DNA of 64,000 nt from Spiroplasma phoeniceum (GTDB lineage Bacteria; Bacillota_I; Bacilli_A; Mycoplasmatales; Mycoplasmataceae): assembly GCA_026239495.1 (NCBI GenBank), contig CP110830.1, positions 62,001-126,000 of the forward strand, in the 5' to 3' direction. Of the stretch, positions 32,466-43,772 are shown in pieces. Within the stretch, counting starts at the first letter, position 1. The number at the start of each line of letters is the position of its first letter. Below the pieces are notes generated by a model. The model was given only the letters and a program-made list of their open reading frames with translations. It had not been told where the DNA came from and did not search any database. A program made the position numbers and the translations under genes.

Positions 32466-32741
32466 ATGACAAATCATAAAAAAATTCCCTTACGAAAATG
32501 TGTTGTTTCACAACAAATGTTACCAAAAAAAGAATTGGTACGAATTGTTAAGACGCCAAACGGGGAAATTATTATTGATCCAACCGGAAAGGCCAATGGG
32601 CGCGGTGCTTATTTACGACCAACATTAGAGATTTATGAAAAAGAAAAAAAGAGTCACTCGCTAGAACGTGCTTTAAAAACAAAGTTAACCGATCAATTTT
32701 ACGAAATGTTATATTGTGAAATTAGCGAAGGCTGAGATTAA
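32466..32741 (+). CDS. ylxR: YlxR-family protein
   Basis: 91 residues. KIPLRKCVVS near the N-terminus and GRGAYLRP near residue 45 are YlxR (DUF448) signatures. It lies between nusA and infB as in most Firmicutes and mollicutes. YlxR is a small RNA-binding protein; a role with RNase P has been proposed. TAGGAGG site 6 bases upstream. Confidence 0.92.
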
Positions 32742-32743
32742 CA

Positions 32744-33049
32744 ATGCTAGATCAAAAAGGATATAGTTATCTTGGTCTAGCCAAACGAGGGGGTAAACTA
32801 ATCACAGGGGTTTGTTTGTTAACTGCCATTCAACAAAAAACTGTTTATTTAGTATTAACAAGCAGTGATGTTGGTGCCACACAAGCAAAAAAATATCAAC
32901 AAAAATGTTTTTATTATAAGATCCCTTATTTTAGTTGCCTTGATTTCAATTTAACCCAACAAGCTTTAGGAACAAATAATGTTAAAATGATTGGTATTAG
33001 TGACCAACATCTTGCCCAACGGTTGCTGACATTATTAAATAATTCTTAA
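32744..33049 (+). CDS. ylxQ: L7Ae-family RNA-binding protein YlxQ
   Basis: 101 residues. LGLAKRGGKLITG near residue 10 and VYLVLTSSDVGA near 35 match the L7Ae/L30e fold. It starts 2 bases after the ylxR stop, in the conserved operon position before infB. Confidence 0.88.
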   Translation: MLDQKGYSYLGLAKRGGKLITGVCLLTAIQQKTVYLVLTSSDVGATQAKKYQQKCFYYKIPYFSCLDFNLTQQALGTNNVKMIGISDQHLAQRLLTLLNNS

Positions 33050-33072
33050 AATTCAAAAAGGAGTAGGGACAT

Positions 33073-34926
33073 ATGATTAGTCAAAATAACAAACAAAATA
33101 AAAAAACATTAGCTAAAAAACAACGAAATCGGATTCAATCACAATTAAAAACGGTTGAAGCACATGTTACCGAAGGAGTTTTTGTTTATGATGAGGCATT
33201 AACTATTGCTGAGTTTGCCCAAAAAATTAATAAACCCGTTAGTGAAATTATTAAATACTTTTTTAGTAAGGGGATAATGTTAAATCAAAATACTTTTTTA
33301 ACTGAAGATCAATTGGGAGAGTTATGTTTAGAATTCGGGTTAGATTTTAAACGTGAAAAATCAGTAACACATGAAAACTTAATTGAAAGTTTTGAAGTTA
33401 ATGATGACCCTGCTTCGTTAGAAAAACGACCACCAATTGTCACAATTATGGGCCATGTTGATCATGGAAAAACAACCCTATTAGATACCATTCGTAATAC
33501 TAATGTGGTAAGTACAGAACAGGGTGGAATTACACAACATATCGGCGCTTATCAAATTAAAACGAAACATGGCGAAAAGATTACCTTTGTTGATACTCCT
33601 GGACATGAAGCTTTTACACAAATGCGCGCACGAGGGAGTGCAGTAACAGATATTGTTGTACTAGTTGTTGCCGCTGATGATGGTGTAATGTTGCAAACTA
33701 AAGAAGCCATTGATCATGCCAAAGCAGCCGGAGTACCAATTATTGTTTTTGTTAATAAAATGGATAAAGTTGGAGTAAACTTAGATAATATTTTAATGCA
33801 ACTATCACAAGAAGAATTAACCCCAGAAGAGTGAGGAGGAACAACTCCTTATGTTAAAGGAAGTGCTAAAGATAAACAAGGAATTGATGAATTATTAGAT
33901 ACAATTTTATTAATGGCTGATTTAATGGAATTAAAAGCAAATCCAAATCGTTTTGCGTTAGGAACAGTGCTTGAATCACACTTAAATCGTGGTTTAGGAC
34001 CAGTTGCAACACTATTGGTGCAATCAGGAACATTGAATATTAAAGATGCCTTAGTTGTTGGCTATACATTTGGTTATGTTCGTGATTTATCTGATGAGAG
34101 TGGTAAAAAAATTAAATCAGCAGGACCGTCAACTTCAGTTATGATTCATGGTTTAAATGAAGTACCAAATGCTGGAGACCGTTTTATGGTTTTTCGAGAT
34201 GAAAAATTAGCGCGTGAAATTGCTTTAAAACGAAAAACAATTGATACAATGAATAAACGTTATAAAAATCAAAATTTCTCGTTAGAAAGTTTATCGGCCC
34301 AAATTAAAGATGGACAATTAAAACAAATTAATATTATTTTAAAAGCTGATACTCAAGGAACAGTTGAAGCGGTAAAAGCAAGTCTATTAAAAATTAATAT
34401 TCCAGGTGTAAGAATTAATGTTTTACGAGCAACTGTTGGGGCAATTTCTGAAAGTGATATAACATTAGGTTTAGCTAGTCAAGCATTTATTGCCGGTTTT
34501 AATGTTCGCCCAACATCTCATGTTCGGAAAAAAGCCGAAGACGAAGGTGTTACAATTCGTTTGCATACAATTATTTATAAATTAACTGAAGAAATAGTTG
34601 CCGCAGCGGAAGGAATGTTAGATCCAGAAATGGTTGAAGAAGTGTTAGGACAAGCGGAAGTACGTCAAATTTTCCGTCATTCTGATATTGGAACTATTGC
34701 TGGTTGTTATGTTACTGATGGTATTATTCCACGAAAATCACGAGTTAGAATTTTACGTGATGGAGTTATTGTCTATAGTGGTGAATTATCATCATTAAAA
34801 CACGTCAAAGATGATATTAAAGAAGCCAAAACAGGGGCCGAATGTGGACTAACAATTAAAAACTATAATGATTTAAAAGAACAAGATGTTATTGAAGTTT
34901 ATACCGAGAAAGCCGCTACAAAGTAA
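33073..34926 (+). CDS. infB: Translation initiation factor IF-2
   Basis: 617 residues, short as usual in mollicutes because the N-terminal extension is reduced. IF2_N domain ([18 protein letters not shown], ~35-85). G domain: GHVDHGKTT near 126, DTPGHEAF near 175, NKMDK near 229. Domains II and III, and the C-terminal fMet-tRNA-binding domain (GQAEVRQIF...[10 protein letters not shown]-like), follow. GGAG site upstream of ATG 33073. GTPase that brings fMet-tRNA to the 30S subunit. Confidence 0.96.
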
Positions 34927-34983
34927 TTGTTTTTTTTGCTTGTTTTTGGTTAAAAATAAGATATAATTAAAATCGGTGATAAA

Positions 34984-35664
34984 ATGTTAAAAAAATTACG
35001 ATGAAAAAAAATTTTAGCTTCTTTAGATGATCAACAATTAGTATTAGTTAAAGATTTAATTAAACAATTGCAGTTATCACCAACAACATTATTTACGCCG
35101 TTATTTAACGAAAATGGAGCAATGAGGGTTATTAAAACGAGTACAAGGTGGCGCTAAATTAAAAAAGAGTTATGGGGTTCGGATAGAAGAAAAATTAAAT
35201 GAAAAAATCCAACAGCATGTGGAAGAAAAATATTTAATTGCTAGCCACGCGGTTAAAAAAATTAAACCAAAAATATGTCTTTATTTGGATGCTGGTTCAC
35301 CAACCTTAGCATTAATTAAGTTATTACAACTAGTAGATTGAATTAGTAATAATTACTAATTCAATCTTCCGTATAGAACTATTAGCTTTAGGAGGATTTA
35401 ATAATGTTTTATTTCTTGGGAAAAAAATATAAACACCAAACAGGAGCATTAATTGATTGAGAAGCTATTACAAATTTACAAAAATATCAAATTGATTGTG
35501 CTTTTTTAGGAGTGAATGAGATTAATGGTCATGATTTATATATGACCGACCCAGATGAAACAATGATTAAAGCAGAATTTATTAAACGAGCAACAAAAAG
35601 CTATATTATTTCTGATTCATCAAAATTTAACATTAAATCATTATTAAAATTCGCTCCCCGTTAG
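34984..35664 (+). pseudogene. DeoR/FruR-type regulator of the fru operon, pseudogene
   Basis: Three remnants in order: an N-terminal helical piece (ASLDDQQLVLVKDLIKQLQLSPTTL, 34984 on); after a frameshift near 35130, RVQGGAKLKKSYGVRIEEKLNEKI and YLDAGSPTLALIKLL; then, after a short loss around 35340-35400, the sensor-domain end DCAFLGVNEINGHDLYMTDPDETMIKAEFIKRA...SSKFN. These are DeoR-family signatures. It sits directly upstream of fruA/fruK, where FruR normally represses and senses fructose-1-phosphate. Not functional as read. Confidence 0.85.
35336..35366 (+). terminator. Hairpin in the fruR remnant
   Basis: 14-bp perfect stem GATTGAATTAGTAA/TTACTAATTCAATC around TAA. It sits exactly where the regulator sequence is deleted and could end transcription, although the T-tract is poor. 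Confidence 0.5.
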
Positions 35665-35714
35665 GAAGTTAAAATTATTACAAGTTCATAGAAAGGATCA
35701 AAATATAAAAAATT

Positions 35715-37778
35715 ATGAAAATAATTGATTATTTTACTGAAGAAACAACCTTTTTAAAAAATTCTGCGACAGATAAAGCCGAAGTCTTTGCAACAATAGC
35801 AACAGCATTAGTTAAAAATGAAAAAGTTACTGATTCAGCAAAGCTAATTAAAGCTTTAGAAAAACGCGAAAAAGAAGGACCAACGGGGGTTGGTGACGGT
35901 TTAGCAATCCCCCACTGTTCAAGCAGTAGTGTTATCAAACCATCAATTGCAATTGTGACATTAGAAAAGGCAGTTGATTGACAAAGTTTAGATAACAAAC
36001 CAGTTGATATCATTTTTATTATTACTACGCCAGAACAAGGAGGAGAGCAACATTTACAAGCATTATCAAAATTAGCTGGTTTTTTAGGAAAAAGTGAAGT
36101 TGTAACCCAAATTCGTGCGGCAAAAACTTTTGCTGATATTCTTAAAGCATTTATTGAACCAGTTACTGACCACGATAAAATTAAAACCGATGGTCACTAT
36201 GATGTTATTGGTATTACAGCTTGTCCAACTGGAATTGCCCATACTTATATGGCAAAAGAAAAAATGGAAGAAGCAGCAAAGGCAATGGGCTTAACAATTA
36301 AAGTTGAAACGCAGGGGCGTAGCGGTAACGAAAACGTCTTAACAGCAGCCGACATTGCTAATGCAAAAGCAATTATTCTTGGGATTGATAAAAAAATTGC
36401 GGGAATGGATCGTTTTAAGGGTGTTTCATATTTAGAAACAAGTACAAAAGATGTTATTTACCATGGTCCTAAGGTTATTCAAGATTCTTTGAATGGTAAG
36501 CGTTTAATAATTGGCAAAGGTAGCAAAGGTGGTAACGATGAAGTTGGTGAATTAAGTTTAAAAAACTTTAAAGATGTAACAAAAAACCTATTAGGAGGAG
36601 TTTCACGAATGTTACCATTTGTGGTTGCTGGAGGAATTATTTTAGGAATTGGTTTCTTATTAGATTCAGGTAAAACAGGAAAAAATTTTGGCGTAACTCG
36701 TGATGTTGCTGCATGATTTTCAGGATTAGGAAAAGTAATCTTTGGTATGATGGTTCCAATTTTAGGTGCTTATGTATGTTACTCTATTGTTGGACCACAA
36801 GGATTATTACCCGGGGTGACAGCAGGATTAATTGCCAATGCTCCTGGAATGTTATATGATGCAGAAAATAAAACGGGATGAGCAAATACATGAGGGCGAT
36901 TATTCCCTGATTCAATTTCAAACTTTAACTCAGGATTTTTTGGAGCCTTAATTGGTGGTTATCTTGTTGCCTTTGCTGTATATGGATGCCAAAAAGGATT
37001 TGCTCGGTTCCACCCATCACTACGAGGAGTTCGTGATATTGTATTAATCCCTGTTCTAACAGCTTTAGCAGCAGGAGTCTTAATGTTTGGATTAAATATC
37101 CCACTAGGATATTTAAACTACGGTTTAAGTTTAGGTTTAAAAGCAATTGCTAATTATAATTTAAATGCTTTAATTGGAATTATTATTGGTTTAATGATGG
37201 CTGCTGATATGGGCGGACCAATTAATAAAGCTGCCTATGTCTTTGGAACCCTAACAATTGATGCCACACAAACAGCTTATGAAGGAATTCGCTCAACGAA
37301 TGGGGGAACAATCTTTATGGCTTGTGCAATGTTAGCAGGAATGGTACCACCATTAGCATTAGCCCTATGTACAAGAATGTTTAAAAAATATTGAGCAAAA
37401 AAAGATGTTGAGCAAGGAAATACTAACTATTTCTTAGCCGCATGTTTTATTACCGAAGGGGCAATTCCATTTGCCGCTGCTGACCCAAAACGAACAATTC
37501 CATCAATTATGGCTGGAAGTGCTATTACTGGCGCAATTGTTAGTGGTTTTGGTATAACCTTAGCCGCACCGCACGGGGGGGTGCTTGTCTTCCCGCTATT
37601 ACAAATTCAAGATAATGGTAAAAATTGATTTAGTATTGCTAATCACGGTGCTTCAATTGGAGTAGCGGTCTTAATTTCGGTTATTGCACTAATTATTGGA
37701 AGCTTTATTAGCGCCTTGATTCTTGGATTTTGAAGAATGCATGATGTTAAAAAAAATAAAATTATTTTAGCAATTTAA
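35715..37778 (+). CDS. fruA: PTS fructose-specific enzyme IIABC
   Basis: 687 residues. EIIA domain (1-~145) with the phospho-His in GVGDGLAIPHCSS near 63-70. EIIB domain (~160-260) with the phospho-Cys in VIGITACPTGIAHTYMA. EIIC domain (~290-680), polytopic, with MMAADMGGPINKAAY and TEGAIPFAAADP motifs. It imports fructose and releases fructose-1-phosphate. Domain order A-B-C is standard for mollicutes. All phosphoryl-transfer residues are visible. Confidence 0.95.
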
Positions 37779-37789
37779 TTTAAAAAGTA

Positions 37790-37811
37790 AAAACCCAACT
37801 CATTGGGTTTT
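37790..37811 (+). terminator. Hairpin between fruA and fruK
   Basis: Stem AAAACCCAA/TTGGGTTTT with a 4-base loop and T-run, 12 bases after fruA. Probably a partial terminator reducing fruK expression relative to fruA, unless fruK has its own promoter. Confidence 0.8.
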
Positions 37812-37848
37812 TATAACACTAAAATAAAAAGGTAAGGAGTACAAAAAA

Positions 37849-38781
37849 ATGATTTATACATTAACATTAAATCCCGCAATTGACAAAGTCATTGAAGTCC
37901 CTAATTTCCAGGTAGGAGAAACTAATAAAGCGATTAGTGAGTATGAGTTAATTGGTGGCAAAGGAATTAATGTTGCTGTAATGTTGCAACATTTAGGATA
38001 TTCAACTACAGCATTAGGCTTTTTGGGGTGTGATAATAAGGAAATGTTTGAACATTATTTGATAGAGCAAAAAGTTGGTGCTTGTTTTCATAAAGTTAAT
38101 GGTAAAAACCGAACTAATATAAAAATTAAAAGTTTAGAAATAAAACAAGAAACAGAATTAAATGGTATTGCTTTTTCTGTTAGTGCTGCTGATGTTATGT
38201 CACTGTTAACAGTTCTTAAAACAGAATTAACCAAAAATGATTGTTTAATTATTTCTGGTTCATTACCACGCAATTGTCCATCTGATTTATATCAAACAAT
38301 TAGTACTTACTGTGATGAAAATGAAATCTTATTTGTTGTTGATGCAACAAAGAATGTTTTATTATCAACTTTATCAGATAAACCATTCTTAATTAAACCA
38401 AATTTAGTGGAATTAAATGAACTATTTGAAACAAATTACCAATTTAATAAAAAAGCAGAAATTGTTGCCTTAGGAAAAACATTGCAAGAACAAGGGGCAC
38501 AGAATGTTTTAATTAGTAGCGGCAAGGATGGGAGCATCTTAATTACTCCAACAAATGTTTATGTTGGTAATGCTGCAACAGGACAATTAATTAATTCAGT
38601 TGGCGCTGGTGATTCAATGGTTGCTGGATTTGTTGGAGCATATTTAGCAACAGATAATTATCAAGAAGCAATGTTAACTGGTATTTGTGCTGGATCAGCA
38701 ACAGCATTTACTCAAGGGATTGCTGACAAATTATTAGTGGAAAGTTTAAAACAACAAATCAAAATTAGTACTTTTAAATAA
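37849..38781 (+). CDS. fruK: 1-phosphofructokinase
   Basis: 310 residues. PfkB family: MIYTLTLNPAIDKVIEV at the N-terminus, GGKGINVAVMLQHLG near 37, and the C-terminal signature NSVGAGDSMVAGFVG near 246 with the catalytic Asp. It phosphorylates fructose-1-phosphate from FruA to fructose-1,6-bisphosphate. AAGGAG site 9 bases upstream. Confidence 0.95.
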   Translation: MIYTLTLNPAIDKVIEVPNFQVGETNKAISEYELIGGKGINVAVMLQHLGYSTTALGFLGCDNKEMFEHYLIEQKVGACFHKVNGKNRTNIKIKSLEIKQETELNGIAFSVSAADVMSLLTVLKTELTKNDCLIISGSLPRNCPSDLYQTISTYCDENEILFVVDATKNVLLSTLSDKPFLIKPNLVELNELFETNYQFNKKAEIVALGKTLQEQGAQNVLISSGKDGSILITPTNVYVGNAATGQLINSVGAGDSMVAGFVGAYLATDNYQEAMLTGICAGSATAFTQGIADKLLVESLKQQIKISTFK

Positions 38782-38786
38782 AAAAA

Positions 38787-38944
38787 TGATATTTAATAAT
38801 ATCTGCACGATTTCAAATAACCGAGAATTATTTTTTTAGTTTAAAATGCTTTTTAATTCAAATTGAATTGGAGGCATTTTTAATTTTAAAAACCTTCTAT
38901 AATTATTATACTCAAAAATATAATTATCTATCATATTTTTTAGC
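38787..38944 (-). mobile_element. IS3-type right-end fragment behind a hairpin
   Basis: A hairpin GATATT/AATATC (38787-38802) follows fruK. From ~38804 the sequence is the right end of the IS3-type element of 6532 in minus orientation (CAAATAACCGAGAATT, then the end of orfB), running to ~38944. The left end is missing. Confidence 0.75.
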
Positions 38945-38967
38945 TAATGTATAATGTACGATGAACC

Positions 38968-39010
38968 AGCAAAAACAACTCTTGCTAAATAAAAAGGGTT
39001 GTTTTTTTTA
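38968..39010 (+). terminator. Terminator-like hairpin
   Basis: AACAACTCTT ... AAGGGTTGTT followed by eight T's. It may terminate a gene lost on its left. The following ~55 bp (to GGGCAGTATCTTA) resemble 27535-27590, so this may be part of a repeated IS-flank. Confidence 0.6.
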
Positions 39011-39189
39011 TTTGTAAACCCATAATTATTAATTGATTCATAGAAAGGGCAGTATCTTAAATTATTAAAATAGAAACTTTTTATTACAACTTTTGTTTTT
39101 CTTCCAATTTAAGGTGTTGTCTTTCCTCTGTTTCGGTTAATTAATTTGGCTAATAAATAAAAAAATAATATCAAAGAAAGGAATGGGTA

Positions 39190-39352
39190 ATGAAAATTAA
39201 TAAGCAACAAAAAAATATGTGATGTTAATGATTTCTATAAAGCAATATCATTCATTACCAAAGAATTTTTATCAAATAAATTTTTATGAACTTGTGAAAA
39301 ACATAAAGATTTATTAAATCATACAAAAGATAAAAAACAAAAGCGTTTATAA
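39190..39352 (+). pseudogene. Short ORF with frameshift, unknown
   Basis: AAAGGAATG-type ribosome binding site, MKINKQQK..., then one base shift in an A-run at ~39210 gives CDVNDFYKAISFITKEFLSN...LLNHTKDKKQKRL to TAA 39352. A terminator stem AGCGTTT/AAACGCT overlaps its end (39342-39359). Not recognised. Confidence 0.4.
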
Positions 39353-39469
39353 AAACGCTCAGAAAATTCAAAAATTATCTTTGATTATGAAACTGTTTCT
39401 TTAAAAATTTGATTTTATAAAACAACTTAATGCATAGTGAGACGGTTATTTTAAATAACTAACTGTTTT

Positions 39470-39860
39470 TATTCCACATGAGGCGGTCTAGCCCGGCGGT
39501 AATCAGTCCGGAAATAATAGACGCTTTAACAAGAGATAGTCGTGATAAGTGCGAGGTCAACATCGAACGACAATAAATATTGAGATGGTCACTTTATAAA
39601 TAAATTAGCGCATAGAATTAGGATCTTCAAGGTGCAAGTGAATTTATTTTAAAAAATGAACGCTTTGACATGAAATGGTGCAGATGAAGAGAGAGAAGAC
39701 CCTCTGGCGTAAAAAACAAAAAACAATTGTGGATTATTGAACATTCAAAAAATTAACATACCGCCACCGCTTACCCCCGGCGAGGCGAGCGGCTTAGTAA
39801 ATAAATACTAATATAACTAATTCTCGCTTTGGCACTTTGACTTGGAAGTTAGTACCAGCG
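39470..39860. other. GC-rich noncoding island with hairpins
   Basis: About 390 bp of clearly higher G+C than anything nearby except tRNAs, without a usable frame. Visible pairings: GTCTA...TAGAC enclosing two CCGG boxes (~39488-39525) and CCGCT...AGCGG (~39767-39792), plus short stems. Such composition in a Spiroplasma suggests structural RNA or a viral ssDNA origin/packaging signal. I recognise no known RNA family. Confidence 0.5.
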
Positions 39861-39907
39861 AATTAAAAAAAATAGGGGAAATTGAAAAATGACATGTAAT
39901 AAAACAT

Positions 39908-40503
39908 TAGACTTCTTGCGATACCTGGTTTTATTATTAAAATATTATTATAAAATATAATTTATGAGGATGTTAAATTATGAAATTTGATGAATTTAAA
40001 AATATTAATGATAAAGAATGATTAAGATTAACAGGAATAAAACAAGATATTTTTAATAAAATGTTAGATATTTTACAAGTAGATGAAATAGAAAAATTTA
40101 AAAAAGGTGGCAAAGCTAATAAATTATCACTAGAAAATCGATTATTGATGACTTTATCGTATTGACGAGAATATCGAACTTATTTTCATCTTGCTAAAAG
40201 TTTTGATATTAGTGAAGCTAATTGTTATCGCAATATCAAGTGAATTGAAGATATTTTAATTAAACACCCTGATTTTCAGCAAGTTGCTGGTAAAAAAGCA
40301 CTAATAAATGATTATTTTAATGATAAAACTATTATTATTGATGCTACCGAAACCCCAATCCAACGCCCAAAAAAAGACAAAAACAATCTCATTCTGGTAA
40401 AAATAAAAAACACACTATTAAAACACAAGTAATTATCGAACAAGAAACCAAAAAAATTATTGCAACAAGTTTTTCACTTGGTAAAAAACACGATTATGCT
40501 TTA
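39908..40503 (+). mobile_element. IS-A 5' part, truncated
   Basis: Left end, leader and transposase codons up to KHDYAL, then cut by the inverted IS-B below. The rest is missing. Confidence 0.88.
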
Positions 40504-41579
40504 TTAGGCTTCTTGCGTAACCTATTAAAAAATTGCAAATATTTGTAAAAAGACACTAATAGAAAAATATAGTTTTAATTAATTATGTTTTTTATTTAAA
40601 AATTTAATATTTTGCCACAACAAAAAATAAATTTATTATTTAAATTCTTTAATTTTAAATAAATCTTCTATGCTAACTGCAAATTATAAATTTAAGCAAT
40701 TAAATTAAATCTTAAACTAAATCGTTTTCTTCGATTACGATATTTTTCTGTAATAATTTTAAATTTTTTAAGAATAGCAAAAATATTTTCAATAATAATT
40801 CTCATTTTTGAAACTATTCTATTACGTTGTTTTTGTGCTTTATTTAAAGGGTTTTTCTTTGTTTTTTTGTAGGTATTAGAACATTATTGTGAATTTTTTG
40901 AATTCCTTGATAACCACTATCAACTATTAATTTGGTATTTTTTAAAATTGAGATTTTTGATTCTTTAAATAAAACATAATCATATTTTTTTCCAAGCGAA
41001 AAACTTGTTGCAATAATTTTTTTGGTTTTTTTCGATAATTACTTGTGTTTTAATGGTGTGTTTTTTCTTTTTACCAGAATAAGATTTTTTTTGTCTTTTT
41101 TTGGCGTTGGATTGGGGTTTCGGTAACATCAATAATAATATTTTTATCATTAAAATAATCATTTATTAGTGATTTTTTACCAGCGAGTTGTTGAAAATCA
41201 GAGTGTTTAATTAAAATATTTTCAATTCACTTGATATTGCGATAACAACTAGATTCACTAATATCAAAACTTTTAGCAAGATGAAAATAAGTCCGATATT
41301 CTCGTCAATACGATAAAGTCATCAGTAGCCGATTTTCTAGTGATAATTTATTAGTTTTGCCACCTTTTTTAAATTTTTCTATTTCAGCTACTTGTAAAAT
41401 ATTTAACATTTTATTAAAAGTATCTTGTTTTATTCCTGTTAATCTTAATCATTCTTTATCATTAATATTTTTAAATTCATCAAATTTCATAATTTTAATC
41501 TCCTATAATTTCTATTTTAATTTAAAAATATTTTATATGAATTTTAAAATAATTAGATTAGGTTACTCAAGAAGTATAA
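40504..41579 (-). mobile_element. IS-B, decayed copy
   Basis: Full-length, with both ends mutated (TAGGCTTCTTGC; GAAGTATA). The transposase (start near 41490) has a shortened T-run in the frameshift area (CTTTTTTTGGCG) and a missing codon near 41030. Inactive. Confidence 0.85.
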
Positions 41580-42290
41580 TATTATGCATTTCATATGATA
41601 CATGAAATAAATATAAAAATATTCATGAAAAATATGAACGAAAAATTAATTACAATATATTAGAAATAATTAAAATAATTTGAAAAAACAATAAAAATAA
41701 GGGGTAATCGAAAAATAAAACTTGATTTGGAAGAACAAAAAATAAAAATATAATCAAGTACTGTATATATTTATATGAATATATTACAAATATTTTATAA
41801 AGTTAGAATTAAACATAAAAAACGAATTAAACATTTTAATAATATGTTATATGAACATAAAAAATACCACTATTTACTTAAACGTAATTTTCATTCTAAT
41901 CAAATGAATCAAAAATGATCAAGTGATATTACAATAATTAAAATATATTCAGAATCAGTATATTTATTTGCTATTAAAGACTTATTTATTAATTCAATTG
42001 TTGGATACTCACTAACAGTAAGGCCAACAGTAAATTGAGTAATTAATTGTTTAAAACAAAGCTTAATTAATCGAAAAATTAAACCTGGTCAATTAATAAT
42101 TAATTCTGATCAAGGCATTCGTTTTACTTCACATGCATATTTTGATTTATTAAGAGATTTATGGAGTAACTATAAGTATGTCTCGACGTGGAAATTGTTT
42201 AGATAATTGACCTATTGAAAATTGGTTTTCAATTTTAAAAACATAAAATAAAAATATAACAAAATAAAAAAATTTTAATGATGTATTATG
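41580..42290 (+). mobile_element. IS3-type orfB fragment, decayed
   Basis: Matches the orfB part of the 6532 element from ILCISYDTWNKYKNI to KNFNDV, without the IS-A insertion. It has several in-frame TAA and a frameshift near 42160. The ends are missing. From 42291 to 42454 only AT-rich viral flank is seen. Confidence 0.82.
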
Positions 42291-42454
42291 TAAATTTAAG
42301 CAGCAAATTCTTTTTTTTGTTAGTATGATAATAACATCATTTAAAATAAATGCAACTATTTTTTTAAAAAAAATAAAATATTTGTAAGTTTAGCCTATTT
42401 TAAACATATTTAAGCACACTGAAAAAAATTTATTAAATTTTACTTCAAATAAAT

Positions 42455-43441
42455 TTATTTAGAATTCTCTAAAAATACTTCTTTAGATGTTCTTCAATTT
42501 AAACAAAGCCTTAATTTTTCATTTATAACATCAACTATTCAATCTATTTTTTGTTGAGTAACAAGGTTAAAATCTGTTACCTTATGATATCTTTTCCTAA
42601 ATTCACGGTTCATTCTTTCAATTGAAGGTTTTTGTTTAGGCGAACCTGGGTCACAATAATAAACATTAGCTCCAGCAATCTTTTCCATTTCTTCAAATTT
42701 ACTAACTTCTTTTCCTCTATCTGTTATTATTCCTTTAATTTTTCCAACTAAAACATTAATTCTAACTATATGTTCAAGTTTTTCTAAAACTTCATTAGCA
42801 GTATGATTTTTCAATTTCATAGCAAAGTATTTTTTGCTTGATTTTTCAACGAATACTAAACAACTAGATTGAGGGTCTTTACCAACTACCGTATCCATTT
42901 CAAATCAACCAACATTATATTGTTTATTTTCAATATCTCAAATTGACTTAAATCTTTCATCTAATTTTCCGCGATTATCAGGTCTTTTCTTTGTTCTATT
43001 TCTTCTGCCAACATTTTTAATAAATTTTTCTTTAACAAACCCAAAAGACCTAAGCAAATTCATTTATACAATGTTTTAACACAAGCAGGAAATTTAACAC
43101 CAAACTTCCAAGAAATAAAGATAAATTAATTGTTCAGGTGTATCGTGGTATTTATTAAATCTTATTTTAATAAAATCTAACTGCTCTTTTGTAAATTTAG
43201 GTATTTTTTTAATGCATTTTTTACGTTTTTGTTTATAATTTTTTTGTGCTTCAACTAACATATAATCTTCTACCTTTTTAAATCGATTTATTTATCTTTT
43301 AACAGTATTAAATGCACGACCCGTTTGTCTTGCTATTTCAGATAAATTAAGTGTGCGATTTTTCTTTTTACAACTATCAGATAAAAATAAATCATTAAAT
43401 AAATTTAGTTCATCATATTTTACATGTGTATATTTTTGCAT
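42455..43441 (-). pseudogene. IS30-family transposase of SpV1-type plectrovirus, pseudogene
   Basis: Frame from ATG 43441 (MQKYTHVKYDELNLFNDLFLSD...) with an HTH (NLSEIARQTGRAFNTVKR), then TAA near 43295. A TPEQLIYLYF region, a frameshifted stretch (~42990-43130) and an intact integrase half follow: VGWFEMDTVVG (first Asp), KGIITDRGKEVSKF (second Asp), SPKQKPSIERMNREFR (Glu). This is the IS30 layout that SpV1-type plectroviruses carry. Downstream ~190 bp match the scar at 28675. Confidence 0.85.
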
Positions 43442-43623
43442 TTTTATGTCTTCAATTATTTTTAAAATATTTATAACATTAAATTAAAAATTATTGACAA
43501 TTATTTTTATAGGTATATAATTTAATTAATAAGTAATAAGTAAATTCTTTCTCTTAAAGCTTTTTATAAAAAAATAAAGTAATTAATTTTACTTTTTTTA
43601 TTTTGGTGTAAAATATATATAAT

Positions 43624-43649
43624 AAAAAGAACTTGTGAGAGTTCTTTTA
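43624..43649. terminator. Hairpin terminator
   Basis: Stem AAAAGAACT/AGTTCTTTT with a TGTGAG loop. It lies between the IS30-type gene's upstream region and the phage module. No gene is visible in 43442-43695. Confidence 0.65.
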
Positions 43650-43695
43650 TATATTTATCAGATATTTATTTACTCTTTTATTTAATCATATTCAT

Positions 43696-43772
43696 TAGAC
43701 TTCTTGCATAACATAATCTAATTATTTTAAAATTCCTATAAAATAATTAGATTATGTTATGCAAGAAGTCTA
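43696..43772. mobile_element. 77-bp palindromic IS-B derivative
   Basis: Two copies of the outer ~33-40 bp of the IS-B left end, facing each other, with TA at both sides. Nearly perfect palindrome. It marks the left border of the surviving phage module, where the portal-like gene begins without its 5' part. Confidence 0.85.

Noticed and set aside
39470-39860. Fragment of rRNA
   Set aside because: GC-rich composition suggested it, but none of the conserved 16S, 23S or 5S signatures I know is present.
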